Positions 9,217 to 17,553 of a DNA stretch of 64,000 nt are shown here, piece after piece. This DNA is from Stenotrophomonas sp. NA06056. Lineage in GTDB: Bacteria; Pseudomonadota; Gammaproteobacteria; Xanthomonadales; Xanthomonadaceae. The number at the start of each line of letters is the position of its first letter. Position 1 is the first letter of the stretch. Below the pieces are notes generated by a model that had not been told where the DNA came from, made no database searches, and saw nothing but the letters and a program-made list of their open reading frames with translations. The DNA lies in the NCBI RefSeq assembly GCF_013364355.1, contig NZ_CP054931.1, positions 558,001 to 622,000 on the forward strand. The letters run 5' to 3'. The translations under genes were made by a program, and so were the position numbers.

Positions 9217-10245
9217 ATGTCGCTGTCCGACCCCACCGCCACCCTGATGTTTGCCGAGGCCGCCGAAGCGGCCGACGTCGTTGCCCGCCAGTTCGCCCGC
9301 AACCATGCCGTGATGGAGACGCTGGCGGCCAGCCTGCGCGCGGCGCCGCCGCCGTTCGTGGTGACCTGCGCACGTGGCAGCTCCGATCATGCCGCGACCT
9401 ACGGCAAGTACCTGCTGGAGACCCAGCTGGGCCTGGTCGTTGCCTCGGCCTCGCCATCGGTGGGTTCGGTCTATGCCGCACCGCTGCAGCTGCGCGGTGC
9501 GTTGTTCATCGTCATCTCGCAGTCCGGCAAGAGCCCGGACCTGCTGCGCAATGCCGAGGCGGCCAAGGCCGCTGGTGCGCGCGTGGTGGCGCTGGTCAAC
9601 GTCGAGGATTCGCCGCTGGCACAGCTGGCCGACACGGTGATCCCGCTGCATGCCGGCGTGGAGAAAAGCGTGGCGGCGACCAAGAGCTACCTCGCCTCGC
9701 TATCCGCGCTGCTGCAGCTGGCGGCGTACTGGAAGCAGGACAGCGCGCTGCGCAATGCCCTGGACCTGCTGCCGGACGCGATGCGCGAGGCCTGGCAGTG
9801 CGACTGGAGTGCAGTGACCGACGGCCTGGTGGAGGCCAACAACCTGTTCGTGCTGGGCCGTGGCCTGGGCCTCGGCGCGGCGCAGGAGGCCGCACTGAAG
9901 TTCAAGGAAACCTGCAGCCTGCACGCCGAGGCCTACAGCTCTGCCGAGGTCAAGCATGGACCAATGGCGCTGGTCGATCGCGGCTTCCCGGTGCTGGCCT
10001 TTGCCCAGCCCGATGAAACCGGTGCTGGCACCCGTGCCGTGGCTGAAGAATTCACCGCACGTGGCGCCCAGGTGTGGCTGGCCGGTGCCGGCGGCAACCT
10101 GCCGGTCGCTGCTGCGCCGCATCCGCTGTGTGCGCCGCTGCTGACGGTGCAGAGCTTCTATCGCGCGATCAATGCGCTGGCCCTGCGCCGTGGTTTCAAC
10201 CCTGACCTGCCGCCGCATCTGAACAAGGTAACGGAGACGGTGTGA
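9217..10245 (+). CDS. nagB: Glucosamine-6-phosphate deaminase, SIS-domain type (NagB-II)
   Basis: 342 aa cytoplasmic enzyme with two SIS domains (about 30-170 and 195-325). It converts glucosamine-6-phosphate to fructose-6-phosphate and ammonia. This is the AgaS/NagB-II type, not the hexameric E. coli NagB fold. Sugar-phosphate-binding signatures are visible: CARGSSDHAATYGKYL near 50 and FIVISQSGKSPDLL near 97. The isomerase-like C-terminal SAEVKHGPMALV matches GlmS/AgaS proteins. It lacks the GlmS glutaminase domain. It lies between nagR and nagA, and its stop overlaps the nagA start (TGATG), which suggests translational coupling. Confidence 0.9.
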   Translation: MSLSDPTATLMFAEAAEAADVVARQFARNHAVMETLAASLRAAPPPFVVTCARGSSDHAATYGKYLLETQLGLVVASASPSVGSVYAAPLQLRGALFIVISQSGKSPDLLRNAEAAKAAGARVVALVNVEDSPLAQLADTVIPLHAGVEKSVAATKSYLASLSALLQLAAYWKQDSALRNALDLLPDAMREAWQCDWSAVTDGLVEANNLFVLGRGLGLGAAQEAALKFKETCSLHAEAYSSAEVKHGPMALVDRGFPVLAFAQPDETGAGTRAVAEEFTARGAQVWLAGAGGNLPVAAAPHPLCAPLLTVQSFYRAINALALRRGFNPDLPPHLNKVTETV

Positions 10246-11393
10246 TGGCAACCGTCCTGCGCAATGCCCGCATTCTTGCCGGTGATGAGTTCCGCGATGA
10301 TCTTGCGGTCGTGATCGAGAACGGCCACATCAGCGCGCTGTTGCCCGACGCTGCACCGCAGCTGGGCACGGCCGACGAGCCGGTGGACCTGGGCGGCGGC
10401 TGGCTGCTGCCCGGCTTCATCGATGTGCAGGTCAATGGCGGTGGCGGCGCACTGTTCAACAACACACCCGACGTGGCGTCGCTGCGTACCATCGCGCAGG
10501 CGCATCGCCGCTTCGGCACCACCGCCCTGCTGCCGACCCTGATCAGCGATGACCTCGGTGTGATGCGCGAGGCGATCAATGCGATGCGTGAGGCCATTGC
10601 ACAGGGCGTGCCGGGCGTGATCGGCATCCATCTGGAAGGCCCGTACATCGCACCGGCGCGTAAAGGCACGCACGATGCCAGCAAGTTCCGCGTGCCGGAC
10701 GCGGAAGAGATCGAACTGGCGTCGTCGCTGGACAACGGCGTGACCCTGCTGACCCTGGCGCCCGAGCGCGTGCCGCTGGAGACCATCCGTGCGCTGGTCG
10801 AACGTGGTGTGATCGTCGCTGCCGGTCATACCGCCGGTACGTATGAAGAGATCCGTGCCGGTCTTGATGCCGGCGTGCGTGGCTTCACCCATCTGTACAA
10901 CGCGATGTCGCCGCTGCAGGGCCGCGAGCCCGGCGCAGTGGGCGCGGCACTGGAAGATCGCGACAGCTGGATCGGCATCATCGTCGATGGCGTGCACGTG
11001 CATCCGGCCAGCCTGCGCGTGGCGTTGGCGGCCAAGCCACGTGGCCGCCTGCTGCTGGTGACCGATGCCATGCCGCCGGTCGGTGCCGACGATCCCAGCT
11101 ACGTGCTGTATGGCGAAACCATCACCGCCATCGACGGCGTCGTGCGCAACGCCGCCGGCGCGCTGGCCGGTTCGGCGCTGGACATGGCCACCGCCTTGCG
11201 CAACACCGTGCAGCTGCTGCGGCAACCGCTGGCCGAAGCCGCGCGCATGGCCTCGACCTATCCGGCGCAGTTCCTCAATGTCGATGATCGCCTGGGCCAC
11301 ATCGCCGAGGGCTACCAGGCCGACCTGGTGCTGCTGGACGATGCGCTGCAGGTGCGGGGTACGTGGATCGCCGGCCAGTACGAGGCGGCCTGA
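10245..11393 (+). CDS. nagA: N-acetylglucosamine-6-phosphate deacetylase
   Basis: 382 aa cytoplasmic amidohydrolase-superfamily enzyme. It deacetylates GlcNAc-6-phosphate to glucosamine-6-phosphate, feeding NagB. Family motifs are in order: GFIDVQVNGGGG (with the Q-x-N seen in NagA in place of HxH), HLEGPYIAPARKGTHD with the metal-binding Glu, AGHTAGTYEE, THLYNAMSPLQGREPG and the catalytic Asp in VTDAMPPVG. The ATG at 10245 shares one base with the nagB stop. A GTG at 10242 would add a single residue. nagX follows 2 bp after its stop. Confidence 0.94.
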   Translation: MATVLRNARILAGDEFRDDLAVVIENGHISALLPDAAPQLGTADEPVDLGGGWLLPGFIDVQVNGGGGALFNNTPDVASLRTIAQAHRRFGTTALLPTLISDDLGVMREAINAMREAIAQGVPGVIGIHLEGPYIAPARKGTHDASKFRVPDAEEIELASSLDNGVTLLTLAPERVPLETIRALVERGVIVAAGHTAGTYEEIRAGLDAGVRGFTHLYNAMSPLQGREPGAVGAALEDRDSWIGIIVDGVHVHPASLRVALAAKPRGRLLLVTDAMPPVGADDPSYVLYGETITAIDGVVRNAAGALAGSALDMATALRNTVQLLRQPLAEAARMASTYPAQFLNVDDRLGHIAEGYQADLVLLDDALQVRGTWIAGQYEAA

Positions 11394-11395
11394 CG

Positions 11396-12463
11396 ATGGG
11401 CAGCACGCCGCCACGCCGGCTGGGCTCGATCGACGCCCTGCGCGGCATGACCGTTGCGGCGATGCTGCTGGTCAACAACCCTGGTGACTGGAGTGCGGTG
11501 TTCGCACCGCTGCGCCATTCCGAATGGCACGGTTGTACACCGACCGACCTGGTGTTCCCGTTCTTCCTGTTCCTGGTGGGTGTGTCGATGGCCTTCAGCG
11601 TCGCACCGCGCGCGCTGGATCCGGGTGCACGGCCGGCACTTGCCCGTGGCGTGCTGGAACGCGCACTGCGCATCGCCGTTGCCGGCGTGCTGCTGCACCT
11701 GCTGGTGTGGTGGGCATTGCATACGCATCACTTCCGCATCTGGGGCGTGCTGCAGCGCATTGCATTGTGCGCGGCCGTGGTGGGCGTGCTGGCGGTGTAT
11801 GCGCGTCCGCGCGCGCAGGCGGCCGTGCTGCTGGCGCTGCTGGTGGGCTACACCGCGCTGCTGCTGCGCATCGGCGATCTTGCGCCGTGGACCAACCCGG
11901 CCAGCCGTCTGGACACTACCTTGTTCGCGCCGTGGATCTACCAATGGCAGGCCGATACCGGTCTGGGCCATGACCCCGAAGGATTGCTGAGCAGTCTCGG
12001 CGCATTGGCCAGCACCGTGCTGGGCCTGCTGGCCGGCGGCTTGTTGCGCAGTGGTCGCGCCGGTGCATTGGCTGCGCTGGGCGCGGTCACCGCCGTGCTG
12101 GGCCTGCTGCTGACCACCGTGCTGCCGCTCAACAAGCAACTGTGGACGCCCAGCTACGTACTGTGGACCGGAGGCCTGGCCGCGCTGGCCTTGTGGCTGG
12201 GCCACGTGCTGATCGACCGCAAGGGGTGGCCGGCGCTGGGGCGGCGCTTCGGCGTCAATGCGATTACCGCCTATCTGGGTGCCTCGGTGATGTCGGTGAT
12301 ATTGCTGGCGACCGGCGCCTGGGGGGGGGTATGGCAGCAGCTGGCGGCCGCCCTGCCGCAGGCAGTGGAACTGGCGTCGATGCTGCAGGCATTGGCGTTC
12401 GTCGCGCTGTGGTGGGGAGTGGCGTGGTGGTTGGACCGACGTCGCATTTATCTGAAGATCTGA
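11396..12463 (+). CDS. nagX: NagX-like integral membrane protein (DUF5009/acyltransferase type)
   Basis: 355 aa inner-membrane protein with about nine to ten predicted helices. It opens with SIDALRGMTVAAMLLVNNPG, the conserved start of the heparan-alpha-glucosaminide N-acetyltransferase/DUF5009 family. NagX is repeatedly found in proteobacterial nag regulons and has been proposed to handle amino sugars at the membrane. It may acetylate glucosamine or move it, but this is inference. The start lies 2 bp after the nagA stop, and it is the last gene of the operon. Codon use matches its neighbours. Confidence 0.8.
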   Translation: MGSTPPRRLGSIDALRGMTVAAMLLVNNPGDWSAVFAPLRHSEWHGCTPTDLVFPFFLFLVGVSMAFSVAPRALDPGARPALARGVLERALRIAVAGVLLHLLVWWALHTHHFRIWGVLQRIALCAAVVGVLAVYARPRAQAAVLLALLVGYTALLLRIGDLAPWTNPASRLDTTLFAPWIYQWQADTGLGHDPEGLLSSLGALASTVLGLLAGGLLRSGRAGALAALGAVTAVLGLLLTTVLPLNKQLWTPSYVLWTGGLAALALWLGHVLIDRKGWPALGRRFGVNAITAYLGASVMSVILLATGAWGGVWQQLAAALPQAVELASMLQALAFVALWWGVAWWLDRRRIYLKI

Positions 12464-12490
12464 GCGTGTGTATCGCACGGTGGAAACACC

Positions 12491-12558
12491 ATCCACGCAT
12501 GGCGTGGATCAACCAAAACGGCGAACACACGCCTGGTGGATCCACGCCATGCGTCGAT
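12491..12558. repeat. Pair of SMAG palindromes (ATCCACGC type)
   Basis: ATCCACGCATGGCGTGGAT at 12491-12509 and an inverted, slightly decayed partner at 12540-12558. It lies just past nagX, in the 290-bp gap before the autotransporter. I see no gene in the rest of that gap. Confidence 0.75.
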
Positions 12559-12753
12559 GCTCTCCACGGGCCGTCGAAGGTGAACCGATTCATCGACATG
12601 CGGGCTGCGTGAGCATGGACAAACTTCACATCGAAAACGTGACCGGTTACCTGTAATTTCACCTATCGAAATCATTCACGGCAGTGGCAGACTGCGTCAG
12701 CAGCGCCTACATAGCATCCGCAGTTCCTGATCCTTTCGACCCAGGAGTGCCGT

Positions 12754-15700
12754 ATGTCACATGTCGTCCCGCCCGGGTGCCGCCGGCGCCGTTTGACCAT
12801 TTCCCTGCTGCAGATCCTTACGGCGCCCCCGCTGCTCGCGTTGGCCACCCCGGCAGCATGGGCGGGATGTGACGCCTCCGCGCCCGCAGCCGGGCAGACC
12901 GTCACCTGCAGTGCGGCCGCGCCCAATCCCGAGACTGCAGCGATCACTGCAACTGGCGCAGCAGGCATCACCGTGAATGTCGGCAGTGGCGCCCAACTGC
13001 AGCAGGCAGGTGGGGGCAGTGCCATTTCCCTGCTCGGCGCTGGCAGCCACGTGCTGACCAACCTGGGGGCCATCAGCTCGGCGAGCGGTGCCACGGTGCA
13101 GCTTGGCGGTGGCAGTCGCGTCGACAACACCGGCAGCATCCGTTCTGCCAGCAGTACCGCGCTGCAGTTCAGTGGCGCCGGCGACAGCGTGCTGGTCAAC
13201 CGCGGCACCCTCAGTGGCAGCATCGGCGTGCAGTTCGGTGCCGGCAATGATCGTCTGCAGATGCTGGCCGGCAGCATCACTGGCGGTGTCCAGCAGGGTG
13301 ATGGCAACGATGTGCTGCTGCTCACCGATGGCACGATCGACAGTGTCGACCAGGGCAACGGCGATGACCAGCTGACCGTCAATGGCGGCACCATCACCGG
13401 GTTGGTGACGCAGGGCAGTGGCCGCGACGATTTCGTCATGACCGGTGGCACCATCGGTGCCCTGCAGCAGGGCGACAACATCGATACCTTCCGCATGAGC
13501 GGTGGCCGCATCGTCGGCGCGTTCGAAGATGGCGACCAGGCCTGGATGACCGGTGGCCGCATCGGCCGGGTCAACATGAAGCTGGACAAGAACCTGTGGG
13601 ACATGTCCGGTGGCACCGTGGATGGCAACGTGGTGACCGGCTTCGACACCGATACCATCATCATCTCCGGCACCGCTTATGTGGGCGGCAACATCAGCGT
13701 CAGCGGCGGCAATGACAGCGTGACCATCACCGATGGCACCGTGCGTGGCCAGGTGCTGTTGAGCACCGGCAACGACACCTTCAACTGGAACGGCGGCGGC
13801 ATCGTGTACGGCGCCATCGACGCAGGCCCTGACGACGACGTCGCCACGCTGAGCAACCTCAACCAGGGCAACATCGGTGCGGTGCCGCTGTTCGATGGTG
13901 GCAGCGGTGTGGACCGGCTCAATTTCAGCAACGTCAAAACTGCTGGTGTCAGTCGATTCCAGAACTGGGAAGCGATCAGTCTGGCCAACAGCACCGAACT
14001 CACCTTCGATGGCGATCTGGTGCTGGGTGACAGTGCAACCGGCAGCGGTGCGCTCACTGTGGATGACACCAGTACCGTCTACGCGGGCAGTGGTGGCCAT
14101 GCCATCCGTCCATTCAACAGCGCCGCACTGGTGGACATGGTCAACGCCGGACGCATCGACCTGACCGGCACGGCCGCAGGCGATGTGTTCACCGTGCGTG
14201 GCAACTACCGTGGCGATGGTGGTGGCCTGTACCTGCGCACGGTGCTCGGCACGGACAACTCGATCAGCGACCGGCTGGTGATCGATGGCGGCGCCGCGAC
14301 CGGCACCACCGGCATCGGCGTCCTCAATGCCGGCGGCAGCGGGGCGGCCACGCTGGTCGACGGCATCCTGCTGGTGCAGGCGCTGAACGGTGCGACCACG
14401 GCGCCCGGTGCGTTCTCGCTGTTCGCACCGGTCTCGGCCGGTGCCTACGAGTACTTCCTGTTCAAGGGCGGTGTCAGTGCTGGCACCAGCGAGAACTGGT
14501 ACCTGCGCTCGACGCTGGCGAGCGGGCCGACGCCGGCACCGAATGGCAATGGCACCGCCACGCCGCCACCGCTGACGCCACCGGTGGCACCGCCGCCGCC
14601 GATTCCGCCGGCGCCCCCGCCGCCACCGGAAGGTGCCATCGATCCTGACCTGACCGCCGGCGAGACCGCGCCACCGCCGCCGCCGCCGGAACCGCCACCC
14701 GTGGCACCGCCCAGCGATCCCCCGGTGCCGGACGTGCCGGTGGCCGGTGGCAGCCTTCCCGCTACCGGTGCGCCGCCGCCCAGTGAGGGGGCGAGACCCG
14801 CCGCACCGGACGCGAATGGCCTGGTACCGCTGTACCGCCTTGAGACCGCCGCCTACGCCGTGGTGCCCCCGCTGCTGCGCGAGACCTCGCTGGCCAGCCT
14901 GGGTACTTTCCACGAGCGCCAGGGCGAACAGCGCCTGCTGTACAGCCAGGGCGCGTTCCGCACCGCGTGGGGGCGGCTGGTGGGGCAGAGCAGCGAGATC
15001 CACTGGAAGGGCGATGCACGGCCCGGCTTCGATGGCGACGTGATGGGCGTGCAGGCGGGCCTGGACGTATGGGCCGCTGCCGCCGACAACCACCGCAACC
15101 AGATCGGCGTGTTCGTCGGCCGCACCCGTGCCGATGGCAGGATCACCGGCCTGGCCATTGGCTGGGACAACGTGCTGGTGGGCCAGAGCCGGTTGGACGA
15201 CAAGCACGTGGGCCTGTATTGGACGTTGACCGACAGCAGCGGCGGCTACATCGACGCAGTGGCGATGCAGAGCCGCTACGACGGCCGCACGCGTTCGTCG
15301 CGCGGGCTGGGCATCGACCTCAAGGGCGATGGCACCACGCTGTCGCTGGAAGCGGGCAAGCCACTGCTGCAGTTCGGGCAGTCATCGTGGTGGCTGGAGC
15401 CGCAGCTGCAGGTGATCTGGCAGCGCAGTTCGCTCGATGACCAGCGTGATCTGGTCTCTACCGTTTCCTTCGACAACGACAACGCCTGGACCGGCCGCGT
15501 CGGCCTGCGCCTGACGGGTGATTACCAACTGGCTGACAACGGCTGGCAGCCGTACTTCAAGCTGAACTACTGGCACGGCCGCTCGGGCGAGGACCGCATC
15601 CTGTTCGACAGTGATGCGATCATCAATCCGCAGCGCTCGCGCGCACTGGAAGCCGGTGTCGGCGTGGTCGGGCGATTCAACCGCACGATCAGCGCGTATG

Positions 15701-15792
15701 CCGTGGCCGATTACACCCGCGAGGTTGGCGGCAGCGACAACGGCACGCGCCGCATCATCGAAGGCAACATCGGACTGCGCGCGGACTGGTGA
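12754..15792 (+). CDS. Autotransporter with repeat passenger, proline-rich linker and beta-barrel
   Basis: 1012 aa type V secretion protein. A signal peptide (about 1-37, ending PAAWAG, with an extended basic start) is followed by a Gly/Asp/Thr-rich passenger. Imperfect repeats of about 20 residues (roughly residues 150-370, such as DFVMTGGTIGALQQGDN and LTVNGGTITGLVTQG) probably form a beta-helix. A proline-rich linker (about 592-690, with runs of 4-6 Pro) precedes the barrel domain (about 730-1012), which ends with GLRADW, an aromatic terminus typical of outer-membrane insertion. AGGAG precedes the ATG. No protease or adhesin motif is visible in the passenger, so its surface role (adhesion, aggregation) is a guess. 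It is monocistronic. Confidence 0.88.
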   Translation: MSHVVPPGCRRRRLTISLLQILTAPPLLALATPAAWAGCDASAPAAGQTVTCSAAAPNPETAAITATGAAGITVNVGSGAQLQQAGGGSAISLLGAGSHVLTNLGAISSASGATVQLGGGSRVDNTGSIRSASSTALQFSGAGDSVLVNRGTLSGSIGVQFGAGNDRLQMLAGSITGGVQQGDGNDVLLLTDGTIDSVDQGNGDDQLTVNGGTITGLVTQGSGRDDFVMTGGTIGALQQGDNIDTFRMSGGRIVGAFEDGDQAWMTGGRIGRVNMKLDKNLWDMSGGTVDGNVVTGFDTDTIIISGTAYVGGNISVSGGNDSVTITDGTVRGQVLLSTGNDTFNWNGGGIVYGAIDAGPDDDVATLSNLNQGNIGAVPLFDGGSGVDRLNFSNVKTAGVSRFQNWEAISLANSTELTFDGDLVLGDSATGSGALTVDDTSTVYAGSGGHAIRPFNSAALVDMVNAGRIDLTGTAAGDVFTVRGNYRGDGGGLYLRTVLGTDNSISDRLVIDGGAATGTTGIGVLNAGGSGAATLVDGILLVQALNGATTAPGAFSLFAPVSAGAYEYFLFKGGVSAGTSENWYLRSTLASGPTPAPNGNGTATPPPLTPPVAPPPPIPPAPPPPPEGAIDPDLTAGETAPPPPPPEPPPVAPPSDPPVPDVPVAGGSLPATGAPPPSEGARPAAPDANGLVPLYRLETAAYAVVPPLLRETSLASLGTFHERQGEQRLLYSQGAFRTAWGRLVGQSSEIHWKGDARPGFDGDVMGVQAGLDVWAAAADNHRNQIGVFVGRTRADGRITGLAIGWDNVLVGQSRLDDKHVGLYWTLTDSSGGYIDAVAMQSRYDGRTRSSRGLGIDLKGDGTTLSLEAGKPLLQFGQSSWWLEPQLQVIWQRSSLDDQRDLVSTVSFDNDNAWTGRVGLRLTGDYQLADNGWQPYFKLNYWHGRSGEDRILFDSDAIINPQRSRALEAGVGVVGRFNRTISAYAVADYTREVGGSDNGTRRIIEGNIGLRADW

Positions 15793-15819
15793 CGCCCGCC
15801 ACGTTGGCTGCTTGGGAGG

Positions 15820-15912
15820 GTGCCGACCTTGGTCGGCACAAATCCAACCGGCGACATGACCGCTCTGGTAGGTGTCGACGTTGGTTGACACGAATCCAAC
15901 CGGCGTCATGGC
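15820..15912. repeat. SMAG palindromes in ~53-bp direct repeat
   Basis: Stem TGCCGACC/GGTCGGCA at 15821-15838 and GTAG-headed GTGTCGAC/GTTGACAC at 15868-15891. Each is followed by a near-identical AATCCAACCGGCG tail, so the pair is a tandem duplication. It lies between the convergent ends of the autotransporter and the following minus-strand gene. Confidence 0.7.
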
Positions 15913-15919
15913 ACCTGCA

Positions 15920-16342
15920 TCACAACGGCGAACGCCCCAACAACGCACCCGCGTGATCGGCCAGCAGCTGTACCGCATACAGCAACCCTTCCTCGGTCTG
16001 CGGCGGGCATTGCGCCTCCGCGTCGTCCAGTTCACGCGCGGCCTGCGTGGCCAACAACACACCACCCAATGCCGAGAGCGCCAGCAGGCAGCGCGTGGCG
16101 CCGGCCAGATCGCGCGCCCGTGCCGGGGTGATGCGCAGCTCCGTCCACGGCTCGCCGTCGGCGGCGTGGCAGCGCGTGATGTCGCGCAACCGCTTGAAAA
16201 AGGCAGGCGTGGGAGCGGATTCATCCGCTTCGGTCAGCGCGTCTTCCAACACCTCGGCAGTGGCGTTGGACAGCTGCAGGTCGGGCAGGGCATCGCCCAG
16301 CAAGGTGTGCAGGCGCGGATAGGTGGGGTAGAGCGTGGTCAT
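15920..16342 (-). CDS. Small hypothetical protein with structured leader
   Basis: 140 aa, mostly helical and acidic, with no signal peptide or clear domain I can name. The C-terminal part (EEGLLYAVQLLADHAGALL) recalls small helical DUF3077-like proteins of pseudomonads and xanthomonads, but this is weak. The ATG at 16342 is chosen because GAGG lies 8 nt upstream. The same frame stays open to 16486, and that extension is the leader RNA described separately, not likely protein. It converges with the autotransporter. Its function is unknown; the unusual leader suggests post-transcriptional control. Confidence 0.7.
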   Translation of the reverse strand: MTTLYPTYPRLHTLLGDALPDLQLSNATAEVLEDALTEADESAPTPAFFKRLRDITRCHAADGEPWTELRITPARARDLAGATRCLLALSALGGVLLATQAARELDDAEAQCPPQTEEGLLYAVQLLADHAGALLGRSPL

Positions 16343-16364
16343 GGCAACAACCTCACAGGACTGG

Positions 16365-16466
16365 GCCACCTGCGGGATGCAAGGTGGCGGGCGGTGCGGG
16401 TTGGCGTGCCGGTCAAGAGCAAAGAAGAAGCCGACGGACCCGAGAGTCCCCACGCACCGCCCGCCA
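16365..16466 (-). ncRNA. Structured leader, C4-like antisense RNA candidate
   Basis: On the minus strand a perfect 14-bp stem (CGCACCGCCCGCCA at 16453-16466 with its complement at 16385-16398) encloses 54 nt. The enclosed part has an inner GGAC/GTCC hairpin and the motif GTCGGCTTCTTCTTTGC. That motif encodes a VGFFFA-like peptide when translated, as C4 antisense RNA/Icd-like loci of phages and proteobacteria often do. A second hairpin (GCCACCT at 16365-16371 with AGGTGGC at 16382-16388) shares bases 16385-16388 with the first, so the two are mutually exclusive. It ends about 23 nt before the start codon of the downstream gene. The C4 assignment is an inference; the pairing is seen directly. 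Confidence 0.45.
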
Positions 16467-16715
16467 TGAACCGGCAGGTGGTGCATTGTCGCGAGTGCCT
16501 GCAGCGAGGCAATCGGTCATCTTTGCTCATTGATTCAGGACGCCAATCCCGGCCAACGCAGGTGGCGCTGGCAGAACCACCTTCGTGCTTTCGCTCGTGA
16601 GATGACATGAGCAAAGTTGCAAATCGCAGCCCGCTGCGTATGGGCCCAATACGACACCTTGCGCGTGCGCCGAGGCGGTATGCTGCGGTACTCATCAATG
16701 ACGAAGGAACGTCGA
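16467..16715. other. Intergenic stretch without recognised gene
   Basis: Together with the leader RNA this makes a 373-bp gap between 16343 and 16715. In this upstream part I see no convincing ORF on either strand. Open frames exist but have no ribosome-binding site and no recognisable product. It probably holds the divergent promoters for the 140-aa gene and the plus-strand small genes. Confidence 0.5.
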
Positions 16716-16862
16716 ATGCAGCTTGAGCTTCGAACGATGCTGCCCACCGCCGGCATGTCGACCGCCAACGTGATGCGGGACCGCAACGGACGTGACGATG
16801 CTGCAACCGTCGCCGCTGCCCAGGCCTGGTTGCTGGCCCAACCGGCCTGTGCGGGGCGCTGA
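16716..16862 (+). CDS. Possible 48-aa small protein
   Basis: A 48-aa frame starting MQLELRTMLP and ending AQPACAGR. A GAAGGAA Shine-Dalgarno-like stretch lies about 8-10 nt before the ATG. It ends 3 bp before the zinc-ribbon gene, so it could be the first cistron of a two-gene unit. No domain, signal peptide or membrane segment is visible. It could equally be a non-coding leader. Confidence 0.35.
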   Translation: MQLELRTMLPTAGMSTANVMRDRNGRDDAATVAAAQAWLLAQPACAGR

Positions 16863-16865
16863 CCG

Positions 16866-17204
16866 ATGCTGCTGATCGGCCAACACGAACGGGTGCTGAT
16901 TGTCGGCCCCACCGAAGCGCACCATTGCCTGCGCTGCCAGACCGAAACCGAATTCGCGCCGCAGCTGCGCTACAAGATGGCGCGCATCGACCTGCTGTTC
17001 GGCTTCGTCTACCAGCGCCGCTATGAGCTGGCCTGCACCGGCTGCGAGCATGGCTGGGTGCTGGATACCGAAAGCATGGACCAGCAGCTGGGTGGGGTGC
17101 CGATCCCGTGGCGGCACCGCTTCGGCCTGCCGGTGATGCTGGTGGTGGTGGCCGGGCTGGCAGTGGCAGGGTGGATGTGGCGGCTGGGAGACGGAGGCGT
17201 TTGA
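16866..17204 (+). CDS. Zinc-ribbon membrane protein, hypothetical
   Basis: 112 aa. Two Cys pairs (CLRC near residue 20 and CTGC near 58) form a CxxC-CxxC zinc ribbon in the N-terminal half. A single membrane helix near the C-terminus (about 90-106, PVMLVVVAGLAVAGWMW) would anchor it to the inner membrane, with the ribbon probably cytoplasmic. There is no enzymatic motif. It follows the 48-aa frame by 3 bp and precedes the higBA promoter. Its role is unknown; small anchored zinc ribbons are common and diverse. Confidence 0.7.
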   Translation: MLLIGQHERVLIVGPTEAHHCLRCQTETEFAPQLRYKMARIDLLFGFVYQRRYELACTGCEHGWVLDTESMDQQLGGVPIPWRHRFGLPVMLVVVAGLAVAGWMWRLGDGGV

Positions 17205-17215
17205 TGGCTCATGAT

Positions 17216-17244
17216 TTGCATATGTCCCAAATTGGGACTAAGAT
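17216..17244 (+). promoter_or_regulatory. higBA promoter with operator in the spacer
   Basis: TTGCAT (17216-17221) and TAAGAT (17239-17244) are separated by exactly 17 bp. The spacer contains the perfect palindrome GTCCCAAATTGGGAC (17224-17238), the expected site for autorepression by the HigA antitoxin. The predicted transcription start falls about at 17250-17252, on or next to the toxin GTG codon at 17251, so the mRNA may be leaderless. Confidence 0.65.
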
Positions 17245-17250
17245 GGCCCT

Positions 17251-17553
17251 GTGAGAGTTTTCGCGCTGTCTACGCTCAGGCGCTACTGGGAGAGGTTTCC
17301 AGAGTGCGAGCAGCCGCTGAAGGCTTGGCACGACGAAGTAAGGCGTGCCACTTGGGCGAGTCCGCATGACATCCGCAGTTGCTATGCGAGTGCGAGTTTC
17401 ATCGGTGGCAGTCGCGTGGTTTTCAACATCAAAGGCAACAGCCACAGGTTGATTGTCGACGTTACTTATCAGCGTCAGATGGTCTACATCAAGTTCATCG
17501 GTACCCATGCCGAATACGACCGGATTGACGTAGCGACCGTGGAGGGAAAATGA
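17251..17553 (+). CDS. higB: HigB-family toxin, mRNA interferase
   Basis: 100 aa, the usual length for HigB toxins of the RelE/ParE superfamily. Visible family features are the N-terminal RVFALSTLRRYWERFPE, the central YASASFIGGSRVVFNI strand and the C-terminal VYIKFIGTHAEYDRID. HigB cleaves mRNA in a ribosome-dependent way when free of antitoxin. It starts with GTG; no Shine-Dalgarno is visible and the promoter predicts a leaderless transcript. Its stop overlaps the higA start by 4 bp (ATGA), which couples translation of the two. The toxin-first order is typical of higBA. Confidence 0.9.
   Translation: MRVFALSTLRRYWERFPECEQPLKAWHDEVRRATWASPHDIRSCYASASFIGGSRVVFNIKGNSHRLIVDVTYQRQMVYIKFIGTHAEYDRIDVATVEGK

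Noticed and set aside
15382..16224. 280-aa minus-strand frame spanning the autotransporter end and SMAG region
   Set aside because: It crosses a repeat cluster and two unrelated genes with no start signal.
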